64,000 nucleotides of DNA from Nonlabens sp. Hel1_33_55 (GCF_900101765.1 NZ_LT627735.1:620001-684000); one strand, 5' to 3'; shown: positions 1 to 10,112, numbered from the stretch's first letter. Made by a program: numbers and translations. Notes: a model not told the origin generated them from the letters alone.

Positions 1-1
1 G

Positions 2-3000
2 GTCACTGGTGGTGGTAATTACTGTCAAAATGAAACTGGCGTAGAGGTAATTTTCACTGGTTCTGGCGGTACAGGTACTGGCTTCTACACTTTCAATTAT
101 GAGGTAGGTGGTGTTAATGGTAGTATATCCTCAAACTCAGGAGATGATACTGCAAGCTTGCCTTATGATACTTCTATAATAGGAACAAGTATTTATCGAC
201 TTCTAAGTGTTTCTTTCAACGGTGGTCCAGAAACTACGCTGAGTAATCAATTTGAAGTCTTTAGAACCGTTACGAGACCAACAGCGGCGTTTGATTTTAC
301 AGATAATCAATGTTCTGGCGCCTCAGTTTCTTTCACAAACAATAGTACTACTGGTAGTGGTATAACCTATCTGTGGAATTTTGGCGATGGTGAAACTTCA
401 ACGGAATTTGAACCATCTCACGAGTTCGATGCTCGAGGTTGTAACACACAATCCTTTAATGTATCACTCCAGGTTTCCAGTAACGGTTGCGTTGTCACAG
501 AAAGAAGGTCGATCAATATTCTGGAAACTCCTAATTTGATCTTAACCGATGTAGGTAACCCATTGGATCCTTTCAATAATTGTTCTGGTTCATCAACCTC
601 TAGTAGCTATACCATCATGGTAGATGATGACACAACAGATACTTGTGTTACTAATAAAAGAATAGATTGGGGTGACGGTTCTGCTATTGAGAATAATCCA
701 AGTTTTCCATTATCGCATACGTACACAACAAGTGGTGCTTTTAACTTGCGTTTCATAGGAGATTCAGATAATGGATGTGAAGCAGAGACCGACTATGTCG
801 TGGCTAACGTATCCAATCCACAAGGTGGTTTGAATAGCCCTGGAACTACACAAAATCTGTGTGCACCTACGGATGATTTACAATTTTCAATTTCAAATTG
901 GGGAGGAAATAGTAATGATACACAATACACTATTGATTATGGCGATGGAACGCCAGTAGTCATGTACACGCAAGCAGACCTACAAGCATCACCTGCATAT
1001 AATCCATCTGATCCGATAAGTTCTGCTCCATTTCCCGTACCGCACATTTATACAGAAAGCAATTGTCCTGAAGAATTCTACACTGTCAATCTAGAAATAG
1101 AAAATGCTTGTGGCTCTACAGCATTCACGGTTTCCAACATTACTATTTTATCACCACCTATCGCATTATTTGATGCACCAGAAGAGACTTGTGTAAATAC
1201 TGCGGTCACTTTTAATAACCTATCTGACTCAGGTTTTAGCAGAAACTGTAGTACAGATGCGCTTTTTGAATGGGATTTTGGTGATGGTAGTCCAATTGAA
1301 AATGTAGGACCAGGTCCTGTAGAGGACATTAATCACGTTTACACAGTTCCTGGTACTTATACAGTAACCTTAACGGCTGAAGGATTTTGTGGCGAGGATG
1401 TTTTTCAGCGTGAGATTTGCATTGAGCCAGAATTAGTTCCTGAGATATCTTATTCTCAAGTAGAAGGTTGTACTGACTTTGATGTAGCAGTTACCAACAC
1501 CACTGACACTGCGGACATCTGTAGCGAATTGGCTTACAATTGGACTGTTACATATGCAGCAGACTTTTGCGAGGCTGGTCCTGGAGACTTCTCATACGTT
1601 AATGGAACCGATGAAAATAGTTTAGAGCCTGAGATCAATTTTGTTCAACCTGGTAGATATATTCTGAGTGGTACAATAACTGGCAGTAGCTGTGGTAACG
1701 TACAAATACCTGAACAGGAGATACTTGTGAAGCAACCGCCTAGAGCAGTTATTGATCCTATCGATAATCTTTGCGAAGGTGATGGATTGATGATTTCACC
1801 AACAGCAACGGTCGAAAGCTGTACGGTAACCTCGGGCACTATTACCTATGCGTGGAGCTTCCCTGGAGGTTCCCCAGCCACTTCATCTGCTGTGGATCCT
1901 GGAACTATAACCTATCCGTCTTCTGGAGATTATACGGTATCGCTTAATGTTACCAATGAATGCGGTACAACTACCGCGACAAATGTAACGTTCTCAATTT
2001 CAGAAGATCCTGTGATATCAGGTATCTTAACAGAGTGTGAAGGAGAAACGGAGCAACTTACAGCAACAGGAACCGGAGCGACAGGTAATCCATGGAGATC
2101 TTTAGATTCAACCATAGCGACTGTAGACGCATCTGGATTAGTGACTGCAGTTAGTCCAGGAACTGTGGATATTACATTTACGAATGAAAATCGTTGCGAG
2201 GATACTGTATCCTTTGAGGTTCGTCCTGGTCCAACATTTACTTCTCAGCCACTCTCAGATCAAGAAGTATGTATTGGTGGGTCACCAACGCCCTTATCAG
2301 TCAGTTTTACAAACGGCAGTGGTACCGCGACATATCAGTGGTATGAAAATACTGTAAACAGCTCAACTGGTGGTACCGCAATATCAGGAGCCACATCAGA
2401 CACCTTCACGCCTGATGCAAGTTCCGTAGGTGAGCGATTTTATTATTTAATTGTCAATTTCACAGAAGGCTGTCCTACCATTGTTTCAGATGTCGCAAGA
2501 GTAGAGGTTACTCCAGCACCAGCCCTAACTAGCCAACCACAACCTACTCAAGATATTTGTGTTGGAGCTGTAATTTCAGCATTACAAGTCCAGTTTGATG
2601 GAGGCGCAGGAACACCAACGTATCAGTGGTTCTCCAATAACTTAAATTCGTCAACAGGTGGAATTCCTATCACTGGTGCAAATGACTCTACCTACACACC
2701 GCCAGTGTTCAGTGCTTCAGGAATATTTTATTTTTATGTGGAAGTTGATTTTGCAGCTAGCGGTTGCGGGTCAGTTACTAGCGATGTTGCAGAGATCAAC
2801 GTTACGGATGATCCCGTCATAGACTTACAACCACTGGCCACTCAAGAATTATGTCAAGGTACGATGTCAACCGATCTAGTCGTAGAGGCATCTGGTGGTT
2901 TGGGAGCTTTTTCATATCAATGGTTTGAAAACAACGTGGATTCCAATACTGGTGGAACCGCAATAACTGGAGCAACCACAGATACTTTTACGCCTCCAAG

Positions 3001-5971
3001 TAATGCCGTTGGAACTTTATATTATTATGTTGTGGTTGATCAAACAGATCTGGATTGTAACGTGACCAGTAACACTGCAGAAGTTATCATAGTGCCAGCT
3101 CCATCGATCTCGAATCAACCACAATCTGCCGAATATTGCGAAGGTGAATCAATTAATACCATGAGGGTTACTCCTTCAAATGGATCTGGCGCACCATCGT
3201 ATCAATGGTTTGAAAATAATACTGACTCAAATATAGGCGGTACCGCAATTACTGGCGCAACAACAGATTTCTACGACCCGCCAGCTACATTAGGTATTTC
3301 CTATTATTATGTAGAAGTGAGCTATGCAACTGGAGGATGTTCTTTAGTCACCTCTGACGTGGCTACAATTGAAGTTAATCAAGCACCCACGATCGCAGAT
3401 GAATCGATAACAGTTTGTAGTGGTAACGCATTTAGCTATGTTCCAAATAATACTGGATCTAACGTAGTCGCAACTAATACTACGTTCAGCTGGTCATCAC
3501 CAGTAATCTCTCCTGCTGGTTCATTGACAGGTGGCACTTCACAATCAACGTCGCAGTCCAGTCTGGATCAGCAATTAATCAATACTACAAATACGTCAGC
3601 AACTGCGACCTATACGGTAACTCCTAATACTGGAGATTGTAGTGGAAACTCTTTTGAATTGATCGTAGAGGTATTACCAAATCCCACGGTAAGCTTTAGT
3701 GAGTCAGATCAGACCATTTGTAGCGGTTCCACAAGTATCGCGGTAAATCTATCATCGAATTTTACCTCTAACATTTCTTATGAATGGAACGCTTCAATTC
3801 CCGCTGGAATAAGTGGTGCAGTCACAAATGGTACAGATGTTATTCCTGACCAAACGTTGATCAATTCGACCAGTGTAGCACTTACAGTAACATATTCCGC
3901 GACAGCGACATTTGAAAATGGATCATCGTCCTGTGAAGGTGTTGAACAGAGCTATTCCATAACAGTACTACCAGAATTAACCGCCTCAGGAGTCCTCTCA
4001 GATTACAACGGATTTGGTGTGAGCGCTGCCGGTGTTGATGATGGATCGATTGATTTGACTGTCAGTGGTGGCTCAGGAAATTATTCGTTTAATTGGACAG
4101 GTCCAGGAGATTATAACGCTTCCGCGGAAGATATCTCAGGACTGTCTGCAGGAAACTACCAAGTCACAATAACTGATGCCACATGTCCTGCACTTGTTTT
4201 GAATTTCACTGTTACGTCACCACCAGAATTATTATTTAGTGAAGATCTGGCTGCTCACAGAGACCTTGAATGTTTTGGAGATAATGACGGAATCATTGTA
4301 GTTGAAATCACTCAGGAATCAATTGGGCCCTATAATTATGAATTAGTCGACGAAAGTGGCGCTACTGTTTTCAGTAACTTAAATTCTAATGACTTGAGAC
4401 AGGAATTTACTGGATTGACTGCGCAGACGTATAGCGTTAGAATTACTGACGGCAATAGCGCTTTAAAGACCTTGGATGGATTGGAGATTTTGCAACCTTC
4501 ACAGATTGTCATCACACCATCGACAACTCCAATAAGTTGTTTCCAGGCAAATGATGCCTCCATTTCTTTAGAAGTTACAGGTGGTAGCGGGAATTATTCC
4601 GCAAGCTGGAGCAATCTGGCTACAGGCTTTTTTCAGGACAATCTTGCTGCAGATATCTATACGATTACCGTCACAGACGACAACGGTTGTCAGGAACAAA
4701 TTAGCGTAGAAATTGAAGAAGCACCTGAATTTTTCACCTCTCCAACTTTTAGCAACATATCCTGTTTTGGTGCTAATGACGGTTCCATCCAGCTAAATCT
4801 CGTTGGAGGAGTAGATCCTGTTACTTTGACCTGGAGTGATGGAAGTACTCAAGGAACTACAAGAAACAATTTAGGTCCAGGAACCTACACTGCAACCATT
4901 ACTGAAAGTTCAGATAGATCATGTGTCATAACTGAAACTTTCACGATTACTGAACCCCAAGAAATATCTCTAGATTCAAATGTTACCAATGTTTTGGATT
5001 GTAATCAGCCCAACTCTGGCGCCATTGATTTATTGGTTTCTGGAGGTTCAGGTCCGTTTACCTATAGTTGGTCTAATGGTGAAACCACAGAAGATCTATC
5101 AAACATCACTGCTGGAAATTATCAAGTAAATGTAGTCGATGCTAACGGTTGCACTGCAACTCGCGAGATTAATGTAAGCGGTACGACACCCATAGAGTTG
5201 GACATTATAGACCAGATCGATGTGAATTGCGATACTGGAGTGATAAGCCAGATATTAACTGCAGTAGTTTCTGGCGGTGTAGCTCCGTATAATTACAGGT
5301 GGTCAAGTGGTGTAGTATCAGGAGAAAATGGTGAGACTACTACCACAGATCTAAACGGACTAGTCATAGTAACAGTTACAGATGGTTTAGGCTGTTCAAG
5401 AGAAGAAACCTTTGACGTGGATCTACAACCGCTGGGTCAAGCCGCATTTGATACAGGCTCCTTTGCATATTCCACATTCGGTGATTATTCCATTCAAGAT
5501 CCCATTCAGTTTACTGACTTGTCAACGGGATCTCCTATTTCAATCTCTTGGGATTTTGGCGATGGTACTTTCTCAAATGAAACCAATCCTACTCATGTCT
5601 ATTTATCACCAGGTCAGTATACGGTCGTGCAAACTGTTGAATATGAATATAATTGCTCACAGGATTTTGTAATCACGCTCAACGTCACAAAAGGTTATAA
5701 GTTGGTAATGCCCAATGCATTTACACCCAATGGAGACCGTATAAACGATGTGTTCAAACCTGTTCAAGAAGGACTGGAAGATCTCAAATTTGAAGTTTAT
5801 GATACATGGGGTTCAACGATTTATTCTGAGCAAGGCGAGACCATTGCTGGGTGGAATGGTGTGATCAATGATCGCAATTCAGAAAACGGAAATTTCTATT
5901 ACAAATTTTCTGCTTTGACATTCTATGGAACTGAGGTCGTTTCTGAAGGCACTTTTACCAAAATTGATTGA
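2..5971 (+). CDS. Giant secreted PKD/Ig-like/SprB-repeat adhesin with T9SS type B sorting domain (5' end outside window)
   Basis: The frame is open from base 2, so the gene begins before the window; the first start-like codon (TTG at 158) is not a real start. About 1989 residues are visible. The first third carries PKD domains with WNFGDGE- and WDFGDGS-type cores. Four Ig-like repeats of about 97 residues follow (roughly 2231-3384), then several SprB-type repeats (SCFxANDGSI, GGSGNYSASWS, GTYTATI patterns, about 4020-5400) and a last PKD domain (WDFGDGTFSNE). The C-terminal ~90 residues, starting MPNAFTPNGDRINDVF, are a gliding-motility-associated type B sorting domain, so export through the type IX system to the cell surface or medium is expected. 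The partner gene starts 4 bases downstream. Role as an adhesin is inferred from domains. Confidence 0.9.
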   Translation, partial: VTGGGNYCQNETGVEVIFTGSGGTGTGFYTFNYEVGGVNGSISSNSGDDTASLPYDTSIIGTSIYRLLSVSFNGGPETTLSNQFEVFRTVTRPTAAFDFTDNQCSGASVSFTNNSTTGSGITYLWNFGDGETSTEFEPSHEFDARGCNTQSFNVSLQVSSNGCVVTERRSINILETPNLILTDVGNPLDPFNNCSGSSTSSSYTIMVDDDTTDTCVTNKRIDWGDGSAIENNPSFPLSHTYTTSGAFNLRFIGDSDNGCEAETDYVVANVSNPQGGLNSPGTTQNLCAPTDDLQFSISNWGGNSNDTQYTIDYGDGTPVVMYTQADLQASPAYNPSDPISSAPFPVPHIYTESNCPEEFYTVNLEIENACGSTAFTVSNITILSPPIALFDAPEETCVNTAVTFNNLSDSGFSRNCSTDALFEWDFGDGSPIENVGPGPVEDINHVYTVPGTYTVTLTAEGFCGEDVFQREICIEPELVPEISYSQVEGCTDFDVAVTNTTDTADICSELAYNWTVTYAADFCEAGPGDFSYVNGTDENSLEPEINFVQPGRYILSGTITGSSCGNVQIPEQEILVKQPPRAVIDPIDNLCEGDGLMISPTATVESCTVTSGTITYAWSFPGGSPATSSAVDPGTITYPSSGDYTVSLNVTNECGTTTATNVTFSISEDPVISGILTECEGETEQLTATGTGATGNPWRSLDSTIATVDASGLVTAVSPGTVDITFTNENRCEDTVSFEVRPGPTFTSQPLSDQEVCIGGSPTPLSVSFTNGSGTATYQWYENTVNSSTGGTAISGATSDTFTPDASSVGERFYYLIVNFTEGCPTIVSDVARVEVTPAPALTSQPQPTQDICVGAVISALQVQFDGGAGTPTYQWFSNNLNSSTGGIPITGANDSTYTPPVFSASGIFYFYVEVDFAASGCGSVTSDVAEINVTDDPVIDLQPLATQELCQGTMSTDLVVEASGGLGAFSYQWFENNVDSNTGGTAITGATTDTFTPPSNAVGTLYYYVVVDQTDLDCNVTSNTAEVIIVPAPSISNQPQSAEYCEGESINTMRVTPSNGSGAPSYQWFENNTDSNIGGTAITGATTDFYDPPATLGISYYYVEVSYATGGCSLVTSDVATIEVNQAPTIADESITVCSGNAFSYVPNNTGSNVVATNTTFSWSSPVISPAGSLTGGTSQSTSQSSLDQQLINTTNTSATATYTVTPNTGDCSGNSFELIVEVLPNPTVSFSESDQTICSGSTSIAVNLSSNFTSNISYEWNASIPAGISGAVTNGTDVIPDQTLINSTSVALTVTYSATATFENGSSSCEGVEQSYSITVLPELTASGVLSDYNGFGVSAAGVDDGSIDLTVSGGSGNYSFNWTGPGDYNASAEDISGLSAGNYQVTITDATCPALVLNFTVTSPPELLFSEDLAAHRDLECFGDNDGIIVVEITQESIGPYNYELVDESGATVFSNLNSNDLRQEFTGLTAQTYSVRITDGNSALKTLDGLEILQPSQIVITPSTTPISCFQANDASISLEVTGGSGNYSASWSNLATGFFQDNLAADIYTITVTDDNGCQEQISVEIEEAPEFFTSPTFSNISCFGANDGSIQLNLVGGVDPVTLTWSDGSTQGTTRNNLGPGTYTATITESSDRSCVITETFTITEPQEISLDSNVTNVLDCNQPNSGAIDLLVSGGSGPFTYSWSNGETTEDLSNITAGNYQVNVVDANGCTATREINVSGTTPIELDIIDQIDVNCDTGVISQILTAVVSGGVAPYNYRWSSGVVSGENGETTTTDLNGLVIVTVTDGLGCSREETFDVDLQPLGQAAFDTGSFAYSTFGDYSIQDPIQFTDLSTGSPISISWDFGDGTFSNETNPTHVYLSPGQYTVVQTVEYEYNCSQDFVITLNVTKGYKLVMPNAFTPNGDRINDVFKPVQEGLEDLKFEVYDTWGSTIYSEQGETIAGWNGVINDRNSENGNFYYKFSALTFYGTEVVSEGTFTKID
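2231..3384 (+). repeat. Four tandem ~97-residue Ig-like repeats inside the adhesin
   Basis: Four consecutive units share a QPxxxQxxC opening, a YQWFENNxxSxxGGTAITGA centre and a FYYYVxVxF-SDVAxIxV end. The third and fourth are the most alike (TAITGATTD in both), suggesting recent duplication within the gene. Confidence 0.8.
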
Positions 5972-5975
5972 TAAA

Positions 5976-6968
5976 ATGAGGAAAGCCATCATCTTATTGA
6001 TTCTAAGTTGCTGTTTTATGAAAACCGGATATGCTCAAGATCCAATTTTCACCCAGTATTTCCTTTTTCCCGAAACCTTGAATTCTGGTTTTACGGGATT
6101 TCAAGAAACCACTAAGGCAGGCTTACTGCACCGCACGCAGTGGCCAGATTTAAATTTTAGGGTTGATAGCGATTTCGCCACATTTAATACTTGGGTTCCC
6201 AGTATGAAAAGTGGAATAGGTGTGAGCGCATTGAGTCAACGTGAGCGATTCAGTAATTTTAGCTTGACCCAGGCAAACGTTAGTTATGCTTACAAAGTGG
6301 ATCTGGACGATCGCTGGACATTTAGACCTGGAGTTGAAGTAGGCTACGGCTTCAAATCTTTCAATTTCAATAATTTGGTTCTTGAAGATCAAATTAATTT
6401 AAATAGCGGGACAGTGAATCCATCATCAGTAGATGCTTTGTCAATTAATGATAAGGTCAACTACCTTGATTTGAGCGCTTCATTATTAGTTCACGATGAG
6501 AACTTATGGTTAGGAGTTTCAGTAAAACATTTGAATAGACCAGATATTTCGCTTACTACTGATGGTAATGTAGAATTACAGCCGCTGGGAACGATCACTG
6601 CCGGCTATGAACTCGAACTTGCAGATGTCATGGATATCAAATGGTTGCCTTATTCCACCAAATTCCTATTGACGGGAAATTATATGCAGCAAGGCGATTT
6701 CAATCGTTTTGACTTAGGCGGTATGTTTGTAATTGACACCTTCTACATGGGTGCTATCGCAGCAACCAACCCAAATAGGCAAACAGAAAATGGTCATTTA
6801 TTGACTTCTATAAACCTCTTGGGAGGTTTACAATATGAAAACTTCAAATTTGGCCTCTCTTACGACATCAATGTTTCCAATCTTGGTAGAACAGGCGGTA
6901 TCTACGAGCTATCTCTTATATACGTGCTCGACCAGAATGCAGCCTGCTTCGGTTGTCCTGGTTATTAG
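5976..6968 (+). CDS. Type IX secretion membrane protein, PorP/SprF family
   Basis: About 330 residues. I chose ATG 5976, four bases after the adhesin stop, because it opens a clean signal peptide ending KTGYAQ|DPIF; the longer frame from 5925 overlaps the adhesin. The start of the mature protein (QDPIFTQYFLFPETLNSGF) is typical of PorP/SprF outer-membrane proteins, which are encoded next to large type B substrates and help anchor or export them. The remainder alternates in a beta-barrel-like pattern and ends with a Cys pair (AACFGCPGY). The gene is almost certainly co-transcribed with the adhesin. The 28-bp perfect palindrome lies 14 bases after its stop and may shape the transcript end. Confidence 0.93.
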   Translation: MRKAIILLILSCCFMKTGYAQDPIFTQYFLFPETLNSGFTGFQETTKAGLLHRTQWPDLNFRVDSDFATFNTWVPSMKSGIGVSALSQRERFSNFSLTQANVSYAYKVDLDDRWTFRPGVEVGYGFKSFNFNNLVLEDQINLNSGTVNPSSVDALSINDKVNYLDLSASLLVHDENLWLGVSVKHLNRPDISLTTDGNVELQPLGTITAGYELELADVMDIKWLPYSTKFLLTGNYMQQGDFNRFDLGGMFVIDTFYMGAIAATNPNRQTENGHLLTSINLLGGLQYENFKFGLSYDINVSNLGRTGGIYELSLIYVLDQNAACFGCPGY

Positions 6969-6982
6969 ATGAAGTTTTCTTT

Positions 6983-7010
6983 TGAGTTCGCTTTCGCGAA
7001 AGCGAACTCA
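6983..7010. repeat. Dispersed palindrome, copy 1 (28 bp, the longest)
   Basis: Perfect 28-bp inverted repeat centred at 6996/6997, with core CGCTTTCGCGAAAGCG and arms TGAGTT/AACTCA. It lies 14 bases after the PorP/SprF stop codon. No T-run follows. Confidence 0.97.
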
Positions 7011-7069
7011 TACAGTCCTTCCATTTAAAAATCAATCTTTACATTTACGGGAACCCTTGAATCGTTTTC

Positions 7070-8188
7070 GTGAGATACTTACTAATTGCCTTATTATTGA
7101 TCGTTGCTGGATGCCAGCAGAATCAAAAAAACATTACTACTGAAAATCCTGAAGTTGAAGTGGCTGTTGATAGTATTGCCACTCCACAATTGACTTTAGA
7201 ACAAGCGAATAACCTCGCTTTACTACCATTGCATTGCGTGGATCAAGAATATCCCAATAAAATGGGACATGTCACTGCAACTCCCGAAGATCAAAAACGA
7301 CCAACCGTACAACATCCTGCATTTTATGGTTGTTTTGATTGGCATAGTGCTGTACATGGTCATTGGAGTGCTGTAGCTTTATTCAAGAAGTTCCCTGATC
7401 TTGATAATGCAAGTAAGCTTTTGGACAAACTGACCTCTAACATCACCAGCGAAAATATTGCAGTAGAAATAGCTTACCTCAATACTGATAACAATGCAAG
7501 TTTTGAGCGCACTTATGGTTGGGCTTGGTTACTCAAATTGCAGCAGGAACTCGATACATGGGATTCAGACGAAGCGCGACAGATGGCTCAGGCGTTACAA
7601 CCCTTATCGACTCTGATTTCTGAACGATATATCGACTATTTACCCAAACTAAATTATGCGATACGTGTAGGTGAGCATTCAAACACAGCTTTTGGGATGG
7701 CTTTTGCTTGGGACTATGCGGTTCACGCTAACGATGGAGCGCTCAAAAAAGCCATTGAATCAAAAGCCATAGAATTTTATAAAAACGACAAGGATTGCCC
7801 ACTAGGTTGGGAACCTAGCGGTTATGATTTTCTTTCACCTTGTCTGGAAGAGGTAGACATAATGCGCCGCGTTCTCCCAGCAGATGAATTTCACAGTTGG
7901 CTTACCAATTTCCTACCAGGAATTGAAAACGGAAAGTTAGACCTTGAATTGGGCGAAGTAAGCGACAGGACTGATGGAAAGCTAGTTCATATTGACGGAT
8001 TAAATTTAAGTAGGGCTTGGGTGCTATACGGTTTAGCTAATCAATACGAGCGATATGGAAACCTAATAGAAACAGCAGATGAGCATATAACTTACACGCT
8101 ACCTAATCTGGTAGCAGATGATTATGAAGGTGGTCACTGGTTGGGAAGCTTTGCAATTTATGCCTTGCAACAAGCAGATGTTAATTGA
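7070..8188 (+). CDS. DUF2891 family lipoprotein
   Basis: 372 residues from a GTG start that gives a lipoprotein signal peptide with lipobox VAGC at about residues 12-15, so probably a membrane-anchored periplasmic protein. The body matches my recollection of DUF2891: HCVDQEYPNK, HPAFYGCFDWHSAVHGHW and HTNTAF-like (EHSNTAFGMAFAW) segments and a late YEGGHWLGSFAIYAL. Conserved His, Trp and Asp/Glu clusters suggest an alpha/alpha-barrel-like enzyme, but no activity is known to me. It is the first gene of a run of five overlapping genes; its stop overlaps the TTG start of the transporter by 4 bases. Translational coupling to pxpABC suggests a role in 5-oxoproline or peptide turnover (inference). 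Confidence 0.85.
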   Translation: MRYLLIALLLIVAGCQQNQKNITTENPEVEVAVDSIATPQLTLEQANNLALLPLHCVDQEYPNKMGHVTATPEDQKRPTVQHPAFYGCFDWHSAVHGHWSAVALFKKFPDLDNASKLLDKLTSNITSENIAVEIAYLNTDNNASFERTYGWAWLLKLQQELDTWDSDEARQMAQALQPLSTLISERYIDYLPKLNYAIRVGEHSNTAFGMAFAWDYAVHANDGALKKAIESKAIEFYKNDKDCPLGWEPSGYDFLSPCLEEVDIMRRVLPADEFHSWLTNFLPGIENGKLDLELGEVSDRTDGKLVHIDGLNLSRAWVLYGLANQYERYGNLIETADEHITYTLPNLVADDYEGGHWLGSFAIYALQQADVN

Positions 8189-9378
8189 AAAGGTTGTTTA
8201 AAAATATTGGACCAGCTACTCTAGTCGCAGCAGCATTTGTTGGACCTGGAACGATTACAATTTGTACAGTTGCTGGTGCTACTCAAGGCTATACATTATT
8301 GTGGGCAATGCTGTTATCGATGCTAGCTACAATCGTTCTACAGGAAATGGCAGCTAGATTGGGATTGATTACAAAAAAGGGATTGTCAGACATCGTCCGG
8401 CATCAAATACCTAGTAAACCTGTAAAAATTGTCATGATCTTATTAATGATCAGTGCCATTTTTGTGGGTAACGCAGCCTATGAAGCTGGCAATATTTCAG
8501 GCGGAGTGATAGGTCTAGAAGTACTCACCGGTAGCGCCTGGTATCAACCTTTGTTGATAGGTATCTGCGCCTTTGTTCTTTTAATAATTGGCAATTATAA
8601 AATTCTCGAGCGCGCATTGATAGCGATGGTTCTACTTATGGGAGTTTCTTTTATTGCTGTGGCCATTGCCATTAGGCCTAACATGAGCGCTATTTTGCTA
8701 GGGTTACTTTCTCCATCATTTAAAGAAGATCAGCTATTGTTGATATTGGGTTTGATAGGAACTACGGTAGTTCCCTACAACCTATTCCTACATGCTTCAC
8801 TCGTAAAAGAAAAATGGAATAATGATGGTGATTTGAAATATGCACGTTGGGATACCATTATCTCGGTAATTATGGGTGGTATTGTTTCCATGGCTATTAT
8901 CATTGCTGCTACTGGTCTACAAGGTCAAGAAGTAAGTTCGCCCGCGGACTTAGCTAGATCTCTGGAACCTGTTTATGGCTCATTTTCTACTATCATTTTT
9001 GCAATAGGAATTATAGCTGCAGGCATCACCAGTGCCATTACTGCGCCATTGGCAGCAGCTTATGTGGTTCAGGGTTGTATGGGTTGGGATAAGGATCTTA
9101 AAAATTGGCGTTTTAGGATGGTTTGGATGCTGGTGTTGGGAATAGGAGTTTTGTTCGCATCCATAGGTTTCAAGCCGTTGCAGGTAATCACTTTTGCTCA
9201 AGTAGCAAATGGTTTGCTTCTTCCCATCATGGCGATCGTACTACTGTGGTTAGTCAATACCAAAATATTAGGAGCATACAAAAACAACATTTTTTTAAAT
9301 GTTCTCGCAATTGCTGTGGTTTTGGTGACTTTGTTTTTGGGTGGTAAAACCATCGCAAGCGTTGCAGGAATACTATGA
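8185..9378 (+). CDS. NRAMP-superfamily transporter lacking canonical metal-binding motifs
   Basis: 397 residues with about 11 hydrophobic segments. It starts at TTG 8185, overlapping the DUF2891 stop by 4 bases. The fold is recognisable from PATLVAAAFVGPGT in TM1 and GTTVVPYNLFLHASLV in TM6. Metal-transporting NRAMPs have DPGN in TM1 and MPH in TM6; here these read GPGT and VPY, so the Asp, Asn and Met metal ligands are missing. The next gene starts within its stop codon and is pxpA. An NRAMP-related protein (YcsG) also accompanies the pxp/kip genes in Bacillus subtilis. I infer a transporter for 5-oxoproline or a related organic solute rather than Mn2+ or Fe2+; the family is sure, the substrate is not. 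Confidence 0.88.
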   Translation: MKRLFKNIGPATLVAAAFVGPGTITICTVAGATQGYTLLWAMLLSMLATIVLQEMAARLGLITKKGLSDIVRHQIPSKPVKIVMILLMISAIFVGNAAYEAGNISGGVIGLEVLTGSAWYQPLLIGICAFVLLIIGNYKILERALIAMVLLMGVSFIAVAIAIRPNMSAILLGLLSPSFKEDQLLLILGLIGTTVVPYNLFLHASLVKEKWNNDGDLKYARWDTIISVIMGGIVSMAIIIAATGLQGQEVSSPADLARSLEPVYGSFSTIIFAIGIIAAGITSAITAPLAAAYVVQGCMGWDKDLKNWRFRMVWMLVLGIGVLFASIGFKPLQVITFAQVANGLLLPIMAIVLLWLVNTKILGAYKNNIFLNVLAIAVVLVTLFLGGKTIASVAGIL

Positions 9379-10112
9379 TGACTATTGACCTCAATTGTGA
9401 TCTAGGCGAAGGCATGGGAAATGATTCCCAGATCATGCCACATATTTCTTCATGCAATATTGCTTGTGGTGGCCATGCGGGCGATGCAGCCAGTATTATT
9501 GAAAGCTTAAAATTGGCAAGAAAATATAGTGTTAAGATAGGAGCTCATCCTTCTTTTGAGGATCCAGCAAATTTTGGTCGTTTGCGATTGGAATGGTCTA
9601 GATCTCGCTTTCGCGAAAGCATGACTCATCAACTTAACCTCTTTACAAATGTTCTATCAGGTGTAGATATGAAATTACATCATATCAAGATGCACGGTGC
9701 TCTATACCACGCTACAGCACACGAGAATTCATTTGCAGAATGGACCGTGGAATGGTTACAAGAGTTTTTCCCTGAAACGCCTATTTACAGTCTACCCAAC
9801 TCTTTATTACATCAAAAATGTAAAGCAATTCAACAACCATTTATCAAAGAAGTTTTTGCTGACCGTGCCTATTTAAACAATGGAGCTCTTGTTTCCCGAA
9901 CAAAGGCGCACGCGGTTCATGAAACAATTGATGAGGTGTTGAATCAAGTTCTGGATATAGCATTACATCAAAAGGTGAGAACTTCAGAAGGAACTAATAT
10001 TGATATGTTTGGAGACACTTTCTGTATACATGGTGATAATTTAAAGCTGGTAGAGAACTTGCCCAAATTGATTAAGCAGCTGAATCACAATAATATTCAA
10101 ATTGCCAGATAA
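9375..10112 (+). CDS. pxpA: 5-oxoprolinase subunit A (LamB/YcsF family)
   Basis: 245 residues. PxpA forms, with PxpB and PxpC, the ATP-dependent cytoplasmic 5-oxoprolinase that opens pyroglutamate to glutamate. The family signature is plain at the N-terminus: DLNCDLGEGMGND followed by SCNIACGGHAGD, then KIGAHPSFEDPANFGR, HIKMHGALYH and a terminal FCIHGDN. The start ATGATG overlaps the transporter stop; the second ATG (9378) is equally possible. The palindromic element lies at 9607-9620 and encodes RFRES at about residues 78-82, in a surface-type stretch between conserved blocks. The end overlaps pxpB by 11 bases. Confidence 0.96.
   Translation: MMTIDLNCDLGEGMGNDSQIMPHISSCNIACGGHAGDAASIIESLKLARKYSVKIGAHPSFEDPANFGRLRLEWSRSRFRESMTHQLNLFTNVLSGVDMKLHHIKMHGALYHATAHENSFAEWTVEWLQEFFPETPIYSLPNSLLHQKCKAIQQPFIKEVFADRAYLNNGALVSRTKAHAVHETIDEVLNQVLDIALHQKVRTSEGTNIDMFGDTFCIHGDNLKLVENLPKLIKQLNHNNIQIAR
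9607..9620. repeat. Dispersed palindrome, copy 2 (14 bp, inside pxpA)
   Basis: GCTTTCGCGAAAGC, a perfect inverted repeat within the coding sequence. Together with the preceding C it is read as Arg-Phe-Arg-Glu-Ser. Confidence 0.95.

Noticed and set aside
158..160. TTG at 158 as start of the giant adhesin
   Set aside because: The same frame is open back to base 2 with normal protein-like sequence, so the gene continues upstream of the window.
5925..5975. Start of the PorP/SprF gene at 5925
   Set aside because: It would overlap the adhesin by 47 bases and place the signal peptide internally; ATG 5976 gives a clean one.
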